From: Planctomycetaceae bacterium
GTDB lineage: Bacteria > Planctomycetota > Planctomycetia > Pirellulales > Lacipirellulaceae
Assembly: GCA_003233055.1 (NCBI GenBank)
Contig: QIKP01000063.1
Location: forward strand, 1-50,494
Length of the DNA stretch: 50,494 nt
Direction: 5' to 3'
The position numbers were made by a program, and so were the translations under genes. Under the pieces are notes generated by a model. The model was not told the DNA's origin. It did not search any database and saw only the letters and a list, made by a program, of their open reading frames with translations. Within the stretch, counting starts at the first letter, position 1, and the number at the start of each line of letters is the position of its first letter. Positions 26,411 through 34,624 of the stretch are shown piece after piece.

Positions 26411-26634
26411 TTTTGCGATCCCATGCATCTTCCCTCGACGTTGGGAGCCAGGAATTGTCGAACGGAAAGGCGCGAAGGCGCAAAGAAATAGGGGCGGATC
26501 GTTCACGGTCAAAAGTAGCAACCACGAATCGAACGAATCCGACGAATAACACGGCTATTCGTAGGATTCGTAGTTTTCGCTGCCTTGGCTTCCGTGAACG
26601 GTTATTTTTTGTGCCAACCGGCAGCATGGTCGCG

Positions 26635-27930
26635 TCATAACTTCTCCAGCACCTCTGCTGCTGCGGCAATGGTTTGGTCGATGTCGTCTTCGGTATGGGC
26701 AGCGGAGACGAAGAGGGCTTCGTATTGGCTGCATGGCAAATAGATGCCTCGGTCGATCATGCCCCAGAAATATTGAGCAAACCTAGCGGTGTCGCATTGG
26801 CTCGCATCGTCCCAACTGGTTACCGGCTGCTCGGTAAAGAAGAGCGTCATCATGCTCCCAACGCGGGCGATTTGGTGGGCAATACCGGCTCGCTCGGCCG
26901 CCTGGCGAAGCCCCGTTTCGAGCCTCGCCGCCAGCGATTCTATTTTTCCGTAAGGTGGTGTCTCTTCCAGTGCTCTCAGGGTGGCGACGCCAGCGGCGGT
27001 CGCCAGGGGATTACCGCTGAGCGTGCCGGATTGAAAGACTTTGCCCTCAGGCAGCAGGTGGGCCATGATCTGGTCCGATCCGCCATACGCCCCGACCGGG
27101 AGGCCTCCCCCAACGATTTTTCCCAGCGTGGTAATGTCAGGGTCGATACCAAGTCGCTGCTGGGCTCCCCCTAGCGCGACGCGAAAACCGGTCATTACTT
27201 CGTCGCAGACGAGCAGTGCGTCATGGTCCCGGGTTGTCTGACGAAGCGAGGCCAGGAACTCTTCGGTGGGTACCACGACGCCCATGTTGCCGCAGATGGG
27301 CTCGAAAATAACGCACGCGATTTGGTCGCCCTGTTCCTGAAACGCGGCTCGCAATCCGTCGGGGTCGTTGTAGGCGAGGACCAGTGTGTTGGCCGATGCG
27401 CCAGCCGTCACGCCAGGCGAGTCGGGAACCGCCAAAGTGGCTGCCGCGCTACCGGCTGCAACGAGGAGGCTATCAACGTGGCCATGGTAGTTGCCGGCGA
27501 ATTTGACGATCAAGTCGCGCCCCGTCACGCCGCGAGCGAGTCGAATGGCGCTCATGGTCGCCTCGGTGCCGGAGCTAACGAGCCGGACTTTTTCGATACT
27601 CGGAACGATTCGGAGGATCGCTTCGGCCAGTTCATTCTCGCCCGGCGTCGGCGCGCCATAGCTGGTCCCTCGGGCAATCGCCTTCTGGAGTGCGGCGACG
27701 ACCGGCGGAAAGGCATGGCCAAAGATCATTGGTCCCCAAGAGCCAACGTAGTCGAGGTAGCGATGGCCATCCAGATCGAACAAATGGGCCCCCTTGGCAT
27801 GGTCGATGACGATCGGCTCGCCACCCACTGCACCAAACGCACGGGCCGGGCTGTTCACCCCCCCTGGCATGAATGTCTTAGCGCGGGCAAAGGCGTCGTG
27901 GCTTTTCGGGCGTGTGGTTCCAGGGAGCAT
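26635..27930 (-). CDS. hemL: Glutamate-1-semialdehyde 2,1-aminomutase
   Basis: A PLP-dependent enzyme that converts glutamate-1-semialdehyde to 5-aminolevulinate, the last step of the C5 route to haem precursors. It is 431 residues, the normal length. Conserved blocks are FMPGGVNSPARAF, YLDYVGSWGPMIFGH, VSSGTEATMSAIRLARG, GNYHGHVD, CDEVMTGFR and TLGKIVGGGLPVGAYGG, with the PLP lysine at about K271. The ATG at 27930 (MLPGTTRPKSHDAF) fits the family start; the frame extends 15 residues further. A Ser/Thr kinase gene ends 34 nt upstream on the same strand, so the two may be co-transcribed. Confidence 0.97.
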   Translation of the reverse strand: MLPGTTRPKSHDAFARAKTFMPGGVNSPARAFGAVGGEPIVIDHAKGAHLFDLDGHRYLDYVGSWGPMIFGHAFPPVVAALQKAIARGTSYGAPTPGENELAEAILRIVPSIEKVRLVSSGTEATMSAIRLARGVTGRDLIVKFAGNYHGHVDSLLVAAGSAAATLAVPDSPGVTAGASANTLVLAYNDPDGLRAAFQEQGDQIACVIFEPICGNMGVVVPTEEFLASLRQTTRDHDALLVCDEVMTGFRVALGGAQQRLGIDPDITTLGKIVGGGLPVGAYGGSDQIMAHLLPEGKVFQSGTLSGNPLATAAGVATLRALEETPPYGKIESLAARLETGLRQAAERAGIAHQIARVGSMMTLFFTEQPVTSWDDASQCDTARFAQYFWGMIDRGIYLPCSQYEALFVSAAHTEDDIDQTIAAAAEVLEKL

Positions 27931-27964
27931 CGCGGGAGTCCTTCCGAGCAAAAAAGGGAGTCTA

Positions 27965-29893
27965 CTATTCGGCATCGCCCTGAGGAGTCGGCTCCAATGC
28001 CCATTTCGCGAGCAATGATTTGGCCTCCCTCACCCGCTCTTCGGCCCAAGGCTTGGAACGATAGAGTGCGACGACCGCAAGGCCTGTCGCCTTGGCCGTC
28101 GCCGGATCGTCGGCGTGGAGCGCGCGTGCGGCTTCGAGCTGATGGCCGAGCACTTCCAGGTCTTGTTTTTGTTGGGCTACGATTCTCGTACGAAGCTGGT
28201 CCCGTTGGCGTCGGGCGAGTTCCAGGCAGGCTTTCACGCGTTGCGCCGAATCGTCGAGACGGTTCGACGACGGTGCGGAAAATAGTGAGATGAGGTGATC
28301 GAGCTTGGCTTCGGATTTTTCAGGTTCGTTCTCCGCAATATCGATCGCGGTAAGATAAAGCCGCTCTGCGGTCAGCAATTTTTCGTTCCCCACTCGGCGA
28401 CGAGCCAGCGCAGCGAACCGTCGCTCCAGACGATCGAGGTCGAGTTCCTGTCGGTAGGCCTCCACTTCGACAGCGCGGGGGTCGCCGGGAAAACGGAGAA
28501 GAAATTCATCGATCCGATCGGTGACATCTCGCAAATGGTCGACGTCCGGCTCGCTGGCTTCGGGACGAATCGCTTGATAGAGGGCGTCGACATCGTAGGG
28601 CTGGGTAAGCTGCCAGACCATTCCTCCCAGCGAGGCAACCAACACTATCAGCGCGGCTCCTGCTGCCAGGACCGAAAGAGTCGGGAGCCGTCCGGGGCGT
28701 CTCTTGATTTCGTCCGTTACTTTGGTGAAATGCTTGGGACGTTTTGGCTCCCTTGCGGTGTTGTCGGCGGCGAGCGATTCGCTAGCGCCGCCAATCGTTG
28801 CCGCTTCACGGGCCGACTCGGAAATCACCTCCAGATCGATCGATCCGTCCAATTCCAGCGACATCCCTGCGTCGAGATCTTCGGGGCCTACATCTTCGGG
28901 GTCTACGCCGCTGACCGCCTTCGTTTCTTCCAAGTCGGTCGAGCAGCGGCCTGGAGTCGCCAGCTTCTCCGATCGATTGGACTCCAAGAGTTTTTCGGGG
29001 TCCATTTCGCTAGGCCGAGAGAGCGCGCGTCGCATGGCTTCGAGGTGCCTTGCCACGACCAGCGTGTTGGGGAACCGGTCGCCAGGGTCCTTGGACAACA
29101 GCTGCGCGATGGCCAGTTCGAGCTGCGCGGGGGCATCTCGTGCGTAGCGGCGGACCGGGTCCGGCTCGGCAAATCGTTGCAACTGCAACATCTCCGGCAG
29201 GCTTTTCGCTTGGAAGGGGGGCCGGCCTGCCAGCAGGGCGTACATGACGCAGCCCAAACTGTATTGGTCGCAACGATCGGTCACGGCCTTTCCCTCGGCC
29301 TGCTCGGGCGACATGTAGTCGGCGGTGCCGAGCACCCCTCCCGCCATGGTCATTTGCGAGCCGCCAAAGAGCCGAGCGATGCCGAAGTCGGCCAGTTTTA
29401 CCTGCTTGTTTTCATCCTCGTTTTCATCGAGCAAGATATTCGCAGGTTTGATATCGCGGTGGACGATTCCATGGTCATGAGCATGTTTGAGCGCCTTGCA
29501 AATCTGGATCGTGATCTCGACCACTTCGCGCCAATTGAACCGTCGCCCTGCTTTGAGTTCTTCCTCCAAGCTGCGCCCCTCGACCAACTGCATGGCGTAG
29601 AACAGGGTGCCCGACTCTTCTCCGTAGCCGAAGAGCCGAACGATGCCTTCATGTTGCAGTGTTTCGAGCGACTCGATTTCCGCCTCGAAACGCTCGCGAA
29701 ATCCCTCGGCCATCGCAAGCTGTGGGGCCAGCACCTTGATGGCAGCCGACTCTCGTGTCTCGACGTTGACCCCGCGATAAACCGATCCCATGCCACCCTT
29801 GCCGAGTCGCTTGCCGATTTCGTAGGGGCCGAGTTGCTTCCAGTCCATGTCGTGGCAGGCGTAGGGGGGGAGATTGAGTGGGTCTCTTTCCAT
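27965..29893 (-). CDS. Ser/Thr protein kinase with extracytoplasmic helical domain
   Basis: A 642-residue Hanks-type receptor kinase. The N-terminal kinase domain (about 20-290) has LGKGGMGSVYRG, AIKVL, HRDIKPANILLDE, DFGIARLFGG and SPEQAEGK, all canonical. An acidic juxtamembrane linker (about 295-395) precedes one transmembrane helix (about 402-425, LSVLAAGAALIVLVASLGGMVW). The C-terminal part is charged and helical with tetratricopeptide-like spacing and should lie outside the cytoplasm as a sensor or partner-binding domain. The start at 29893 lacks a good ribosome site; an internal ATG at 29848 (MDWKQLGPY) is possible. It is divergent from the SH3b protein gene and probably in one transcript with hemL. 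Confidence 0.94.
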   Translation of the reverse strand: MERDPLNLPPYACHDMDWKQLGPYEIGKRLGKGGMGSVYRGVNVETRESAAIKVLAPQLAMAEGFRERFEAEIESLETLQHEGIVRLFGYGEESGTLFYAMQLVEGRSLEEELKAGRRFNWREVVEITIQICKALKHAHDHGIVHRDIKPANILLDENEDENKQVKLADFGIARLFGGSQMTMAGGVLGTADYMSPEQAEGKAVTDRCDQYSLGCVMYALLAGRPPFQAKSLPEMLQLQRFAEPDPVRRYARDAPAQLELAIAQLLSKDPGDRFPNTLVVARHLEAMRRALSRPSEMDPEKLLESNRSEKLATPGRCSTDLEETKAVSGVDPEDVGPEDLDAGMSLELDGSIDLEVISESAREAATIGGASESLAADNTAREPKRPKHFTKVTDEIKRRPGRLPTLSVLAAGAALIVLVASLGGMVWQLTQPYDVDALYQAIRPEASEPDVDHLRDVTDRIDEFLLRFPGDPRAVEVEAYRQELDLDRLERRFAALARRRVGNEKLLTAERLYLTAIDIAENEPEKSEAKLDHLISLFSAPSSNRLDDSAQRVKACLELARRQRDQLRTRIVAQQKQDLEVLGHQLEAARALHADDPATAKATGLAVVALYRSKPWAEERVREAKSLLAKWALEPTPQGDAE

Positions 29894-30059
29894 CGTATCA
29901 GCCGTAAGGCCGAGTCGCTAGCAACCGATGATCGTCCGCCAGCCGGCCTTGAGCCACCGCTCCCGTTTCTCTACAAGCCGGGGTGCGGGCCTGCGCGCCT
30001 GTTTGCGTCTATCTGTGATTCCCTTGCTGTGATTTCCTTGTTCAGGAGAACTGATCGCC

Positions 30060-31439
30060 ATGAGCGACCTTATCCCCCACCTCTTTCGACTCGCTTGCGG
30101 AGGCCTTCTTTTGCTAGCGACGCCGACCGACCTGGCTGCCAATCCCTTCTCCGTCTGGGCCACGGAATCGGGCGTTCGGGTTTTTAGCGGACCGGGGAAC
30201 GAATACTACGCCACGCTCGACCTGCCAACCGGCACCGAGCTAGAAGTCTACGAAACGCTTCCCGGGGGTTGGCTGGCGATTCGCCCTCCAGCGGGGAGTT
30301 TTAGCTTAGTCGCTTCGTCGGCCATCGAACGGGTGGAGGGCGACATCGCGAGGGTGATACGCCCGTCGGCCTCCTCACGGGTCGGAAGCCTCTTGGTGCC
30401 GGACCACGATGTGGTGCATGTTCGCCTGGAGCAAGGCGAACGGGTCCGTCTCGTCGATACCAACTCCGACGACCTATCGGCTTGGGCCAAGATTGCTCCC
30501 CCTCCAGGTGAGTTTCGATGGGTGCGCGAGAAAGAAGTTTCTCGCGAGCAAATCGGTCCGAAAACAGCAAACAGCCCCATCGAAGCAGCGGACAAAAGCC
30601 CTCCCAAGCGATCGGGCTGGCAAGAGCGGGACGAAGAGTCACTGGCACCACCAAGGGCACCACCCATAGCACTCCCGACCGGTGCCACTCGCACCGCTCA
30701 ACCTGTCGAAGCCGCCTCGCACGACGATTGGGTCGCCGCGCAGCCAAGCCGGCTGTCGCCACCCACACTGATCGAAGTCGCTGCTGGCGTTGGCGCGCCG
30801 GCAGCGGTTGAGTTGCTGGCATCGCCCGTTCCGCCCGTTCCGCCCGTTCAGGCCCCTCGCAACGAACCGAGTCTTTCGGCGAAAAAAGGGAGGGTCGCCA
30901 CGCCACTGCCCGTTTCCGCGCAGGCCTCTTCTTTCGATCAGCAAGTCGATCAACTGGAGATCCAAATCTCTCGTCGGATTGCAAGCCCGGCGAATTTGTG
31001 GCTGTTTAACGATTTGGAAAAACGTACCGCCCAGCTTCTTAGCCTAGCCACGACGCCTGAGCAAATCGCAACCCTCCACCAGCTGGCCGCTCGTCTGAGC
31101 CGTTTCACCACCTTGGCCACGCGAGTTCGGAGTTCCAGCGACGGCGAGAGTGCCGAGGCGAAACGAGCGAAGTTTTCCAGCACCGAGCCTTCCAGGCATG
31201 ACGCCGTGGGGGTTCTTCGCCCCGTCGTCTCGAAGCGAGGCAACGCCCCCCCTTATGCCCTGATCGATGCTCAAGGCGACGTCGTCACCTTCCTTACCCC
31301 GTCGCCATCACTCAACGTCCAACCCTATTTGGGGCAGCGCATTGGAGTGAGCGGCACGCAGGACTATTTGCCCGAGTATCGCCGAAAAAACATCCAGACC
31401 GCTCGGATTACTCCGATCGACGGAGCGCAACGGCGGTAA
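30060..31439 (+). CDS. Exported SH3b-domain protein
   Basis: A 459-residue secreted or periplasmic protein. The ATG follows AGGAG, and the signal peptide is LFRLACGGLLLLATPTDLAA. An SH3b-like domain (about 28-85) reads SGVRVFSGPGNEYYATLDLP and GGWLAIRPPAGSFSLV; a second, degenerate one follows (about 85-150, RVGSLLVPDHDVVHVRLEQGE). SH3b domains often bind cell-wall peptides. A long Pro/Ser-rich linker and a helical segment lead to a C-terminal OB-like region (YALIDAQGDVVTFLTP ... YLGQRIGVSGTQDYLPEY). The genome context (divergent from a kinase) does not define its job. Confidence 0.85.
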   Translation: MSDLIPHLFRLACGGLLLLATPTDLAANPFSVWATESGVRVFSGPGNEYYATLDLPTGTELEVYETLPGGWLAIRPPAGSFSLVASSAIERVEGDIARVIRPSASSRVGSLLVPDHDVVHVRLEQGERVRLVDTNSDDLSAWAKIAPPPGEFRWVREKEVSREQIGPKTANSPIEAADKSPPKRSGWQERDEESLAPPRAPPIALPTGATRTAQPVEAASHDDWVAAQPSRLSPPTLIEVAAGVGAPAAVELLASPVPPVPPVQAPRNEPSLSAKKGRVATPLPVSAQASSFDQQVDQLEIQISRRIASPANLWLFNDLEKRTAQLLSLATTPEQIATLHQLAARLSRFTTLATRVRSSSDGESAEAKRAKFSSTEPSRHDAVGVLRPVVSKRGNAPPYALIDAQGDVVTFLTPSPSLNVQPYLGQRIGVSGTQDYLPEYRRKNIQTARITPIDGAQRR

Positions 31440-31473
31440 GCAGAACGCCACTCCTGCGGACGAAGAACCGAGG

Positions 31474-32856
31474 TTACCGCAGTCGCTTGCGTAACTCGAT
31501 CGACTGTTCCGCCACGCGGGGGTCGGTATCCCGGAGTACCAGGTCGAGCGCCCGCTGGATGAGCGCAGGGTCGTTCGACGTGGCGATGCTGGCAATGGCT
31601 GCGGCACGAACCTCGCCCGCCCGGTCATGGGCCAGCCACCAAAGCCACTTGTTCGATTCGAGCCGGGACGACGTGAGCACGAGGTCGATGAGCGCCAGGC
31701 GGTCGCGAAGACTCGCCGAGGCAAGCATTCGGGCGTCGCGTCGGAGGACCATGCCGTAGCCTAGCTTGCGAAGTTTCTGGGCAGCGACGCGCTGCTGCTC
31801 ATCCGTTCCTGTGGCCAACAGTGTCAGCCAATGCTGGTCGCCATCGCCGCGCAAGGGACGCGCATCGACCGGCAACATCTCGGCAGGAGGGGGAGCCAAC
31901 AGAACGACCTCGCCGGCATCGGGCAGCTTCCCCTGATCGGAATCGGTTGGAGACAACGCAAGAGGACCTGCGGGCGAGGGACCTGCCGACGAGGGAAGGG
32001 CCGACGAGGGAGACGAGGGACGGCCCCAGTCAGGATTCCAACGACCCTTCTTCTCCGATAGTTTCTCAGGCAGTTTCTCCGATAGTTTCTCAGGCAGTTT
32101 CTCTGGCAGTTTCTCCGGCGGTCGGGGCGATCGACCAGTGGTCGACAGGCGCGACGCGGTCAACGGGGAGGAGGGGACAGGAGTTGCTCGGTTGGGAGCC
32201 GGTTGGTTGGGAACGACTCCCTTGGCGACGTGGTCTTCGGTCGGTTGGTCCAGCAGCATGTCGAAAGCGATGCCGGTGGCGATCGCCCGCGTAGCCGGCG
32301 TGGCAGGAAGCTTGGTGATCGCTCGGTCGCATACCTGCAACAATTCCACTCGGTCGTCGATCGGCTGCTCTTCCGCCAAGGCGAGAAGCATCTCCAGTAT
32401 TTGGCGGGCCCAGCGCTGGCCACTCAGCCCCAGATGGGGCGCCTCGTCCTCCAGGGCTCGGGCCAGTGGTAGCGCTTTGCTTCGTAGCGGAAAGGTGACG
32501 GGATGGAGGTAGGCTTCGCGCTGCCAGGCTTCGACGTGGCGATCGATTTCTTTCCGAGCGGCGAGCGCGACGGACGCGCGGGTTGAATTGGAGGCTTGGA
32601 CCAAGGTGGGAAAGGCGGTCTGGTCGAAGGGGGCCAGTTCGCCGACCCATTTCGCGGCCTGTCGATCGTCCGTCACCTGAATCTGGTGCGCGACGCCACT
32701 CACGAAAAGCCAGCGTCCCCAATTTGCCCCCACCAGCACCACTCCTACCGACGCTAGCACCATCGCCACCAATTTTGTGGCAAGAGCCAACCGGTCGATT
32801 TGGCGCACGCCAACAAGACGGGAATCGGCACGTTTGGAGGAGTTGGGTCGGGCCAT
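31474..32856 (-). CDS. Membrane-anchored HEAT-repeat protein
   Basis: A 460-residue protein. The ATG at 32856 (MARPNSSKRADSRL) was chosen because the upstream 71 codons run through dispersed-repeat DNA. An N-terminal transmembrane helix (LATKLVAMVLASVGVVLVGAN) is followed by a helical domain (about 60-210) and a low-complexity spacer with a PEKL/SEKL repeat encoded by six 12-nt units. Next is a Pro/Ser-rich stretch, then C-terminal HEAT-like repeats (TLLATGTDEQQRVAAQKLRK ... RDRLALIDLVL ... GEVRAAAIASIATSNDPAL). It is convergent with the SH3b protein gene with only 34 nt between stops. Function unknown; a peptidoglycan-free or atypical-envelope scaffold is only a guess. Confidence 0.82.
   Translation of the reverse strand: MARPNSSKRADSRLVGVRQIDRLALATKLVAMVLASVGVVLVGANWGRWLFVSGVAHQIQVTDDRQAAKWVGELAPFDQTAFPTLVQASNSTRASVALAARKEIDRHVEAWQREAYLHPVTFPLRSKALPLARALEDEAPHLGLSGQRWARQILEMLLALAEEQPIDDRVELLQVCDRAITKLPATPATRAIATGIAFDMLLDQPTEDHVAKGVVPNQPAPNRATPVPSSPLTASRLSTTGRSPRPPEKLPEKLPEKLSEKLPEKLSEKKGRWNPDWGRPSSPSSALPSSAGPSPAGPLALSPTDSDQGKLPDAGEVVLLAPPPAEMLPVDARPLRGDGDQHWLTLLATGTDEQQRVAAQKLRKLGYGMVLRRDARMLASASLRDRLALIDLVLTSSRLESNKWLWWLAHDRAGEVRAAAIASIATSNDPALIQRALDLVLRDTDPRVAEQSIELRKRLR
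32051..32122 (-). repeat. Six-unit 12-nt coding repeat
   Basis: Six tandem 12-nt units of the type TTCTC(C/A)G(A/G)(T/C)AGT lie inside the HEAT-protein gene. They encode alternating PEKL and SEKL tetrapeptides. The length is a multiple of three per unit, so slippage would change spacer length without breaking the frame. Confidence 0.8.
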
Positions 32857-33409
32857 GGTAGGCGGATTCTCCTCGCCATTGCCGCTTCTCACAAGGCCAA
32901 TCAGCGAAGAGGCGGATTTCGGGTGCAGGAACGGGCTCGGGCTGCGGGGTTTTCCTCTGCCGTTATTCGATTGCCTGACGCAAAGGCGAGAAGGAACGGT
33001 TGGCAAACGGGGCAACCGAAGTTTCTGCTTCATTTCTCCAACTAAGCATCTGCGTTCATCCGCGTTCATCTGTGGCCAATCTTTCTCGTCTTTTCTTAAC
33101 CACTGCAGGGTTTTCCTCTGCCGTTATTCGTCGGATTCGTTCGATTCGTGGTTCCTTTTTTCCGGCCGTGAACGGTTACGAAGTATTCCCCAGCAAGCCC
33201 GAGCTAGCAGCCGCTGCCTAAAAACAAGCTCGTTCCTGCACCTGAGGCGGATTCCCCCCGTTTCCCTTTCACAAATCGATGGACTTCTCACGCGCTTCGT
33301 GCCGATTCAACCGTTGTGACCGGCAAATTTTGCCGCAACAGGTGGTCTCGATGCATGCATGCCTCGAGAGCTGCGGCGTGGTCGATTTCGATATCGGAGG
33401 GGAAAAGGA
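32857..33409. repeat. Gene-free repeat block upstream of the exported protein gene
   Basis: No gene. It has dispersed modules: CTGACGCAAAGGCGAGAAGG near 32976-32996, 'atctgcgttcatccgcgttcatctgtgg' near 33048-33075, ATTCGTCGGATTCGTTCGAT plus TCGTGGTTCC near 33126-33151, and CCGTGAACGGTTACG near 33167-33181. The GGAGGGGAAAAGG ribosome site of the following gene ends the stretch. Confidence 0.7.
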
Positions 33410-34294
33410 ATGAAGGATTGCGATCGGATCGTGCCGTGGATGCGGCGGCTGATGTTAGCGGTTCTCTGTACGGGGTTTTTCGTGCCGTCCGCCGATGCCA
33501 AGACCTCGCCTATGAAGGCAACCGCTAGCAAAAAGGCCAAGGAAGAGGCGAGCCGGGCCATCCCGTGGCGCGACTTGTCTCTGCAACAGTCTCGAATGGT
33601 CCGCTACATCGTTCGCAACGCAACGCTCTACCGGCGCATGCCGACTCGCGTGATCGACTGCGATCCCGAAATTTTTAACTTCCTGGGACAGCACCCCGAC
33701 GTGGTCACCGAACTCTGGCAGATGATGGGGGTTTGCAACCTGCAGCTTGAACCGATCGGGCCCGACACCTACCGCGCAACCGACTCTGCGGGGACGACCG
33801 GTACGATGCGACTTTTGAGCCAAAGCTGGAACGAAGGGGCCCACAATCGCGTGCTCGTCTATGCCGAAGGGACGTACGAGGGGGCTCCTTTCCCTCGCCC
33901 AGTGACGGCTAAGAGCGTGCTGTTATTGCGTTCGGGTTCGACGGTCGAAACGAATGGCCGGCCCTTCGTCACGGCGCGGCTCGACTCCTTCATCCTCGTC
34001 GAACGGCTTGGTGCGGAGCTGCTCGCCAAGACCGTGCAGCCGCTCATTACCCGAACGGCCGACCACAACTTCAGCGAGACCATGAAGTTCGTCCGTACGT
34101 TTTCCAAAACGGCCGAGAAAAACCCGAGCGGCATGGCCCGGCTCGCGCAGAAGCTTGGCGAACTCGACCCTTCGACCCAGGCGACAATGGCGGAAGTTTG
34201 CAACCAAGCTTCGACAAGGTACAGCGAGCTGAGTGCCTCTCGCCGTGATCTCCGAGTCCGTCTTGCAGGAAAAACGGAAGAACGACAACCGTAG
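33410..34294 (+). CDS. Exported unknown protein
   Basis: A 294-residue protein with a ribosome site (GGAGGGGAAAAGG) before the ATG at 33410. The signal peptide is MRRLMLAVLCTGFFVPSADA. The mature part begins with a Lys/Ala-rich stretch, then an alpha/beta body (QQSRMVRYIVRNATLYRRMP, FNFLGQHPDVVTELWQMMGV). Late in the protein TVQPLITRTADHNFSETMKF and a helical end are seen. It resembles planctomycete exported proteins of unknown role; no catalytic motif is apparent. It is flanked on both sides by repeat blocks, so it is transcribed alone. Confidence 0.75.
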   Translation: MKDCDRIVPWMRRLMLAVLCTGFFVPSADAKTSPMKATASKKAKEEASRAIPWRDLSLQQSRMVRYIVRNATLYRRMPTRVIDCDPEIFNFLGQHPDVVTELWQMMGVCNLQLEPIGPDTYRATDSAGTTGTMRLLSQSWNEGAHNRVLVYAEGTYEGAPFPRPVTAKSVLLLRSGSTVETNGRPFVTARLDSFILVERLGAELLAKTVQPLITRTADHNFSETMKFVRTFSKTAEKNPSGMARLAQKLGELDPSTQATMAEVCNQASTRYSELSASRRDLRVRLAGKTEERQP

Positions 34295-34624
34295 TAACCG
34301 TTCACGAGTCGGAAGAGAGGGAACCACGAATCGAAGGAATAGCCGCAGATAAGCGCAGATAGACGCAGATGATTGCAACTTGTTGCATCGAGGCTTTGCG
34401 TGAGAGGCGGCAAGGAGAGGAACACTAATCTGCGCTAATTTCCACTAATTTGATTAGCCTTCTTCACCGAACATCTGCGATTATCTGCGGCCAATTCTTT
34501 CTTCCTTTGCGTCTTTGCGTTAAAAAATTCTCGGCTCCCAATCGCCCGAGAAAAAAAGCCTTATACCAAGGCGCAAAGAAACAGAGTACCGTTCACGGCG
34601 AGTAGATTGGGCTTCCAGCCCGGT
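34295..34624. repeat. Gene-free repeat block between convergent genes
   Basis: Almost entirely repeat modules. They include CCGTTCACGAGTCG plus ACCACGAATCG (34297-34331), CCGCAGATAAGCGCAGATAG (about 34342-34361), CTAATCTGCGCTAATTTCC (about 34428-34446), ATCTGCGATTATCTGCGG (about 34472-34489), TTTGCGTCTTTGCGTTAAAA (about 34505-34524), AAGGCGCAAAGAAACAG (about 34568-34584), CCGTTCACGG (34589-34598) and a degenerate copy of the REP-like hairpin (34603-34626) that touches the stop codon of the acyltransferase fusion gene. Confidence 0.75.

Larger units (their letters stand above)
25553..26634. repeat. Gene-free 1.1-kb block of dispersed repeat modules
   Basis: No credible gene. It carries short modules that recur in other gaps of the window: 'gcgcaaaggcgcgaagg'-type text near 26082-26110, 26148-26180 and 26463-26480; a CTAATC(T)TCGCTAA-type module near 26218-26250; CGTTCACGG near 26507 and its reverse complement near 26594; and ACCACGAATCGAACGAAT with its inverted counterpart around 26520-26575. 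It also holds a perfect inverted pair of a 26-nt hairpin element (26055-26080 and 26385-26410) and a 16-nt palindrome CGACCAAGCTTGGTCG at 25961-25976. The open frames here derive from this repeat text. Confidence 0.75.

Noticed and set aside
26221..26669. Several overlapping frames of 60 to 130 residues in the gap upstream of ricT
   Set aside because: They are translations of dispersed repeat modules in both strands and have no ribosome sites or conserved-looking residues.
27223..28293. A 356-residue plus-strand frame opposite hemL
   Set aside because: hemL is certain on the other strand; this frame contains no recognisable feature.
28295..30187. A 630-residue open frame on the plus strand opposite the receptor kinase
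   Set aside because: The minus strand carries all canonical kinase motifs; the opposite frame shows no domain and a mirrored codon bias.
32857..33069. Extension of the HEAT protein to an ATG at 33069
   Set aside because: The extra 71 codons translate repeat text; the ATG at 32856 leads into a normal membrane-anchor start.
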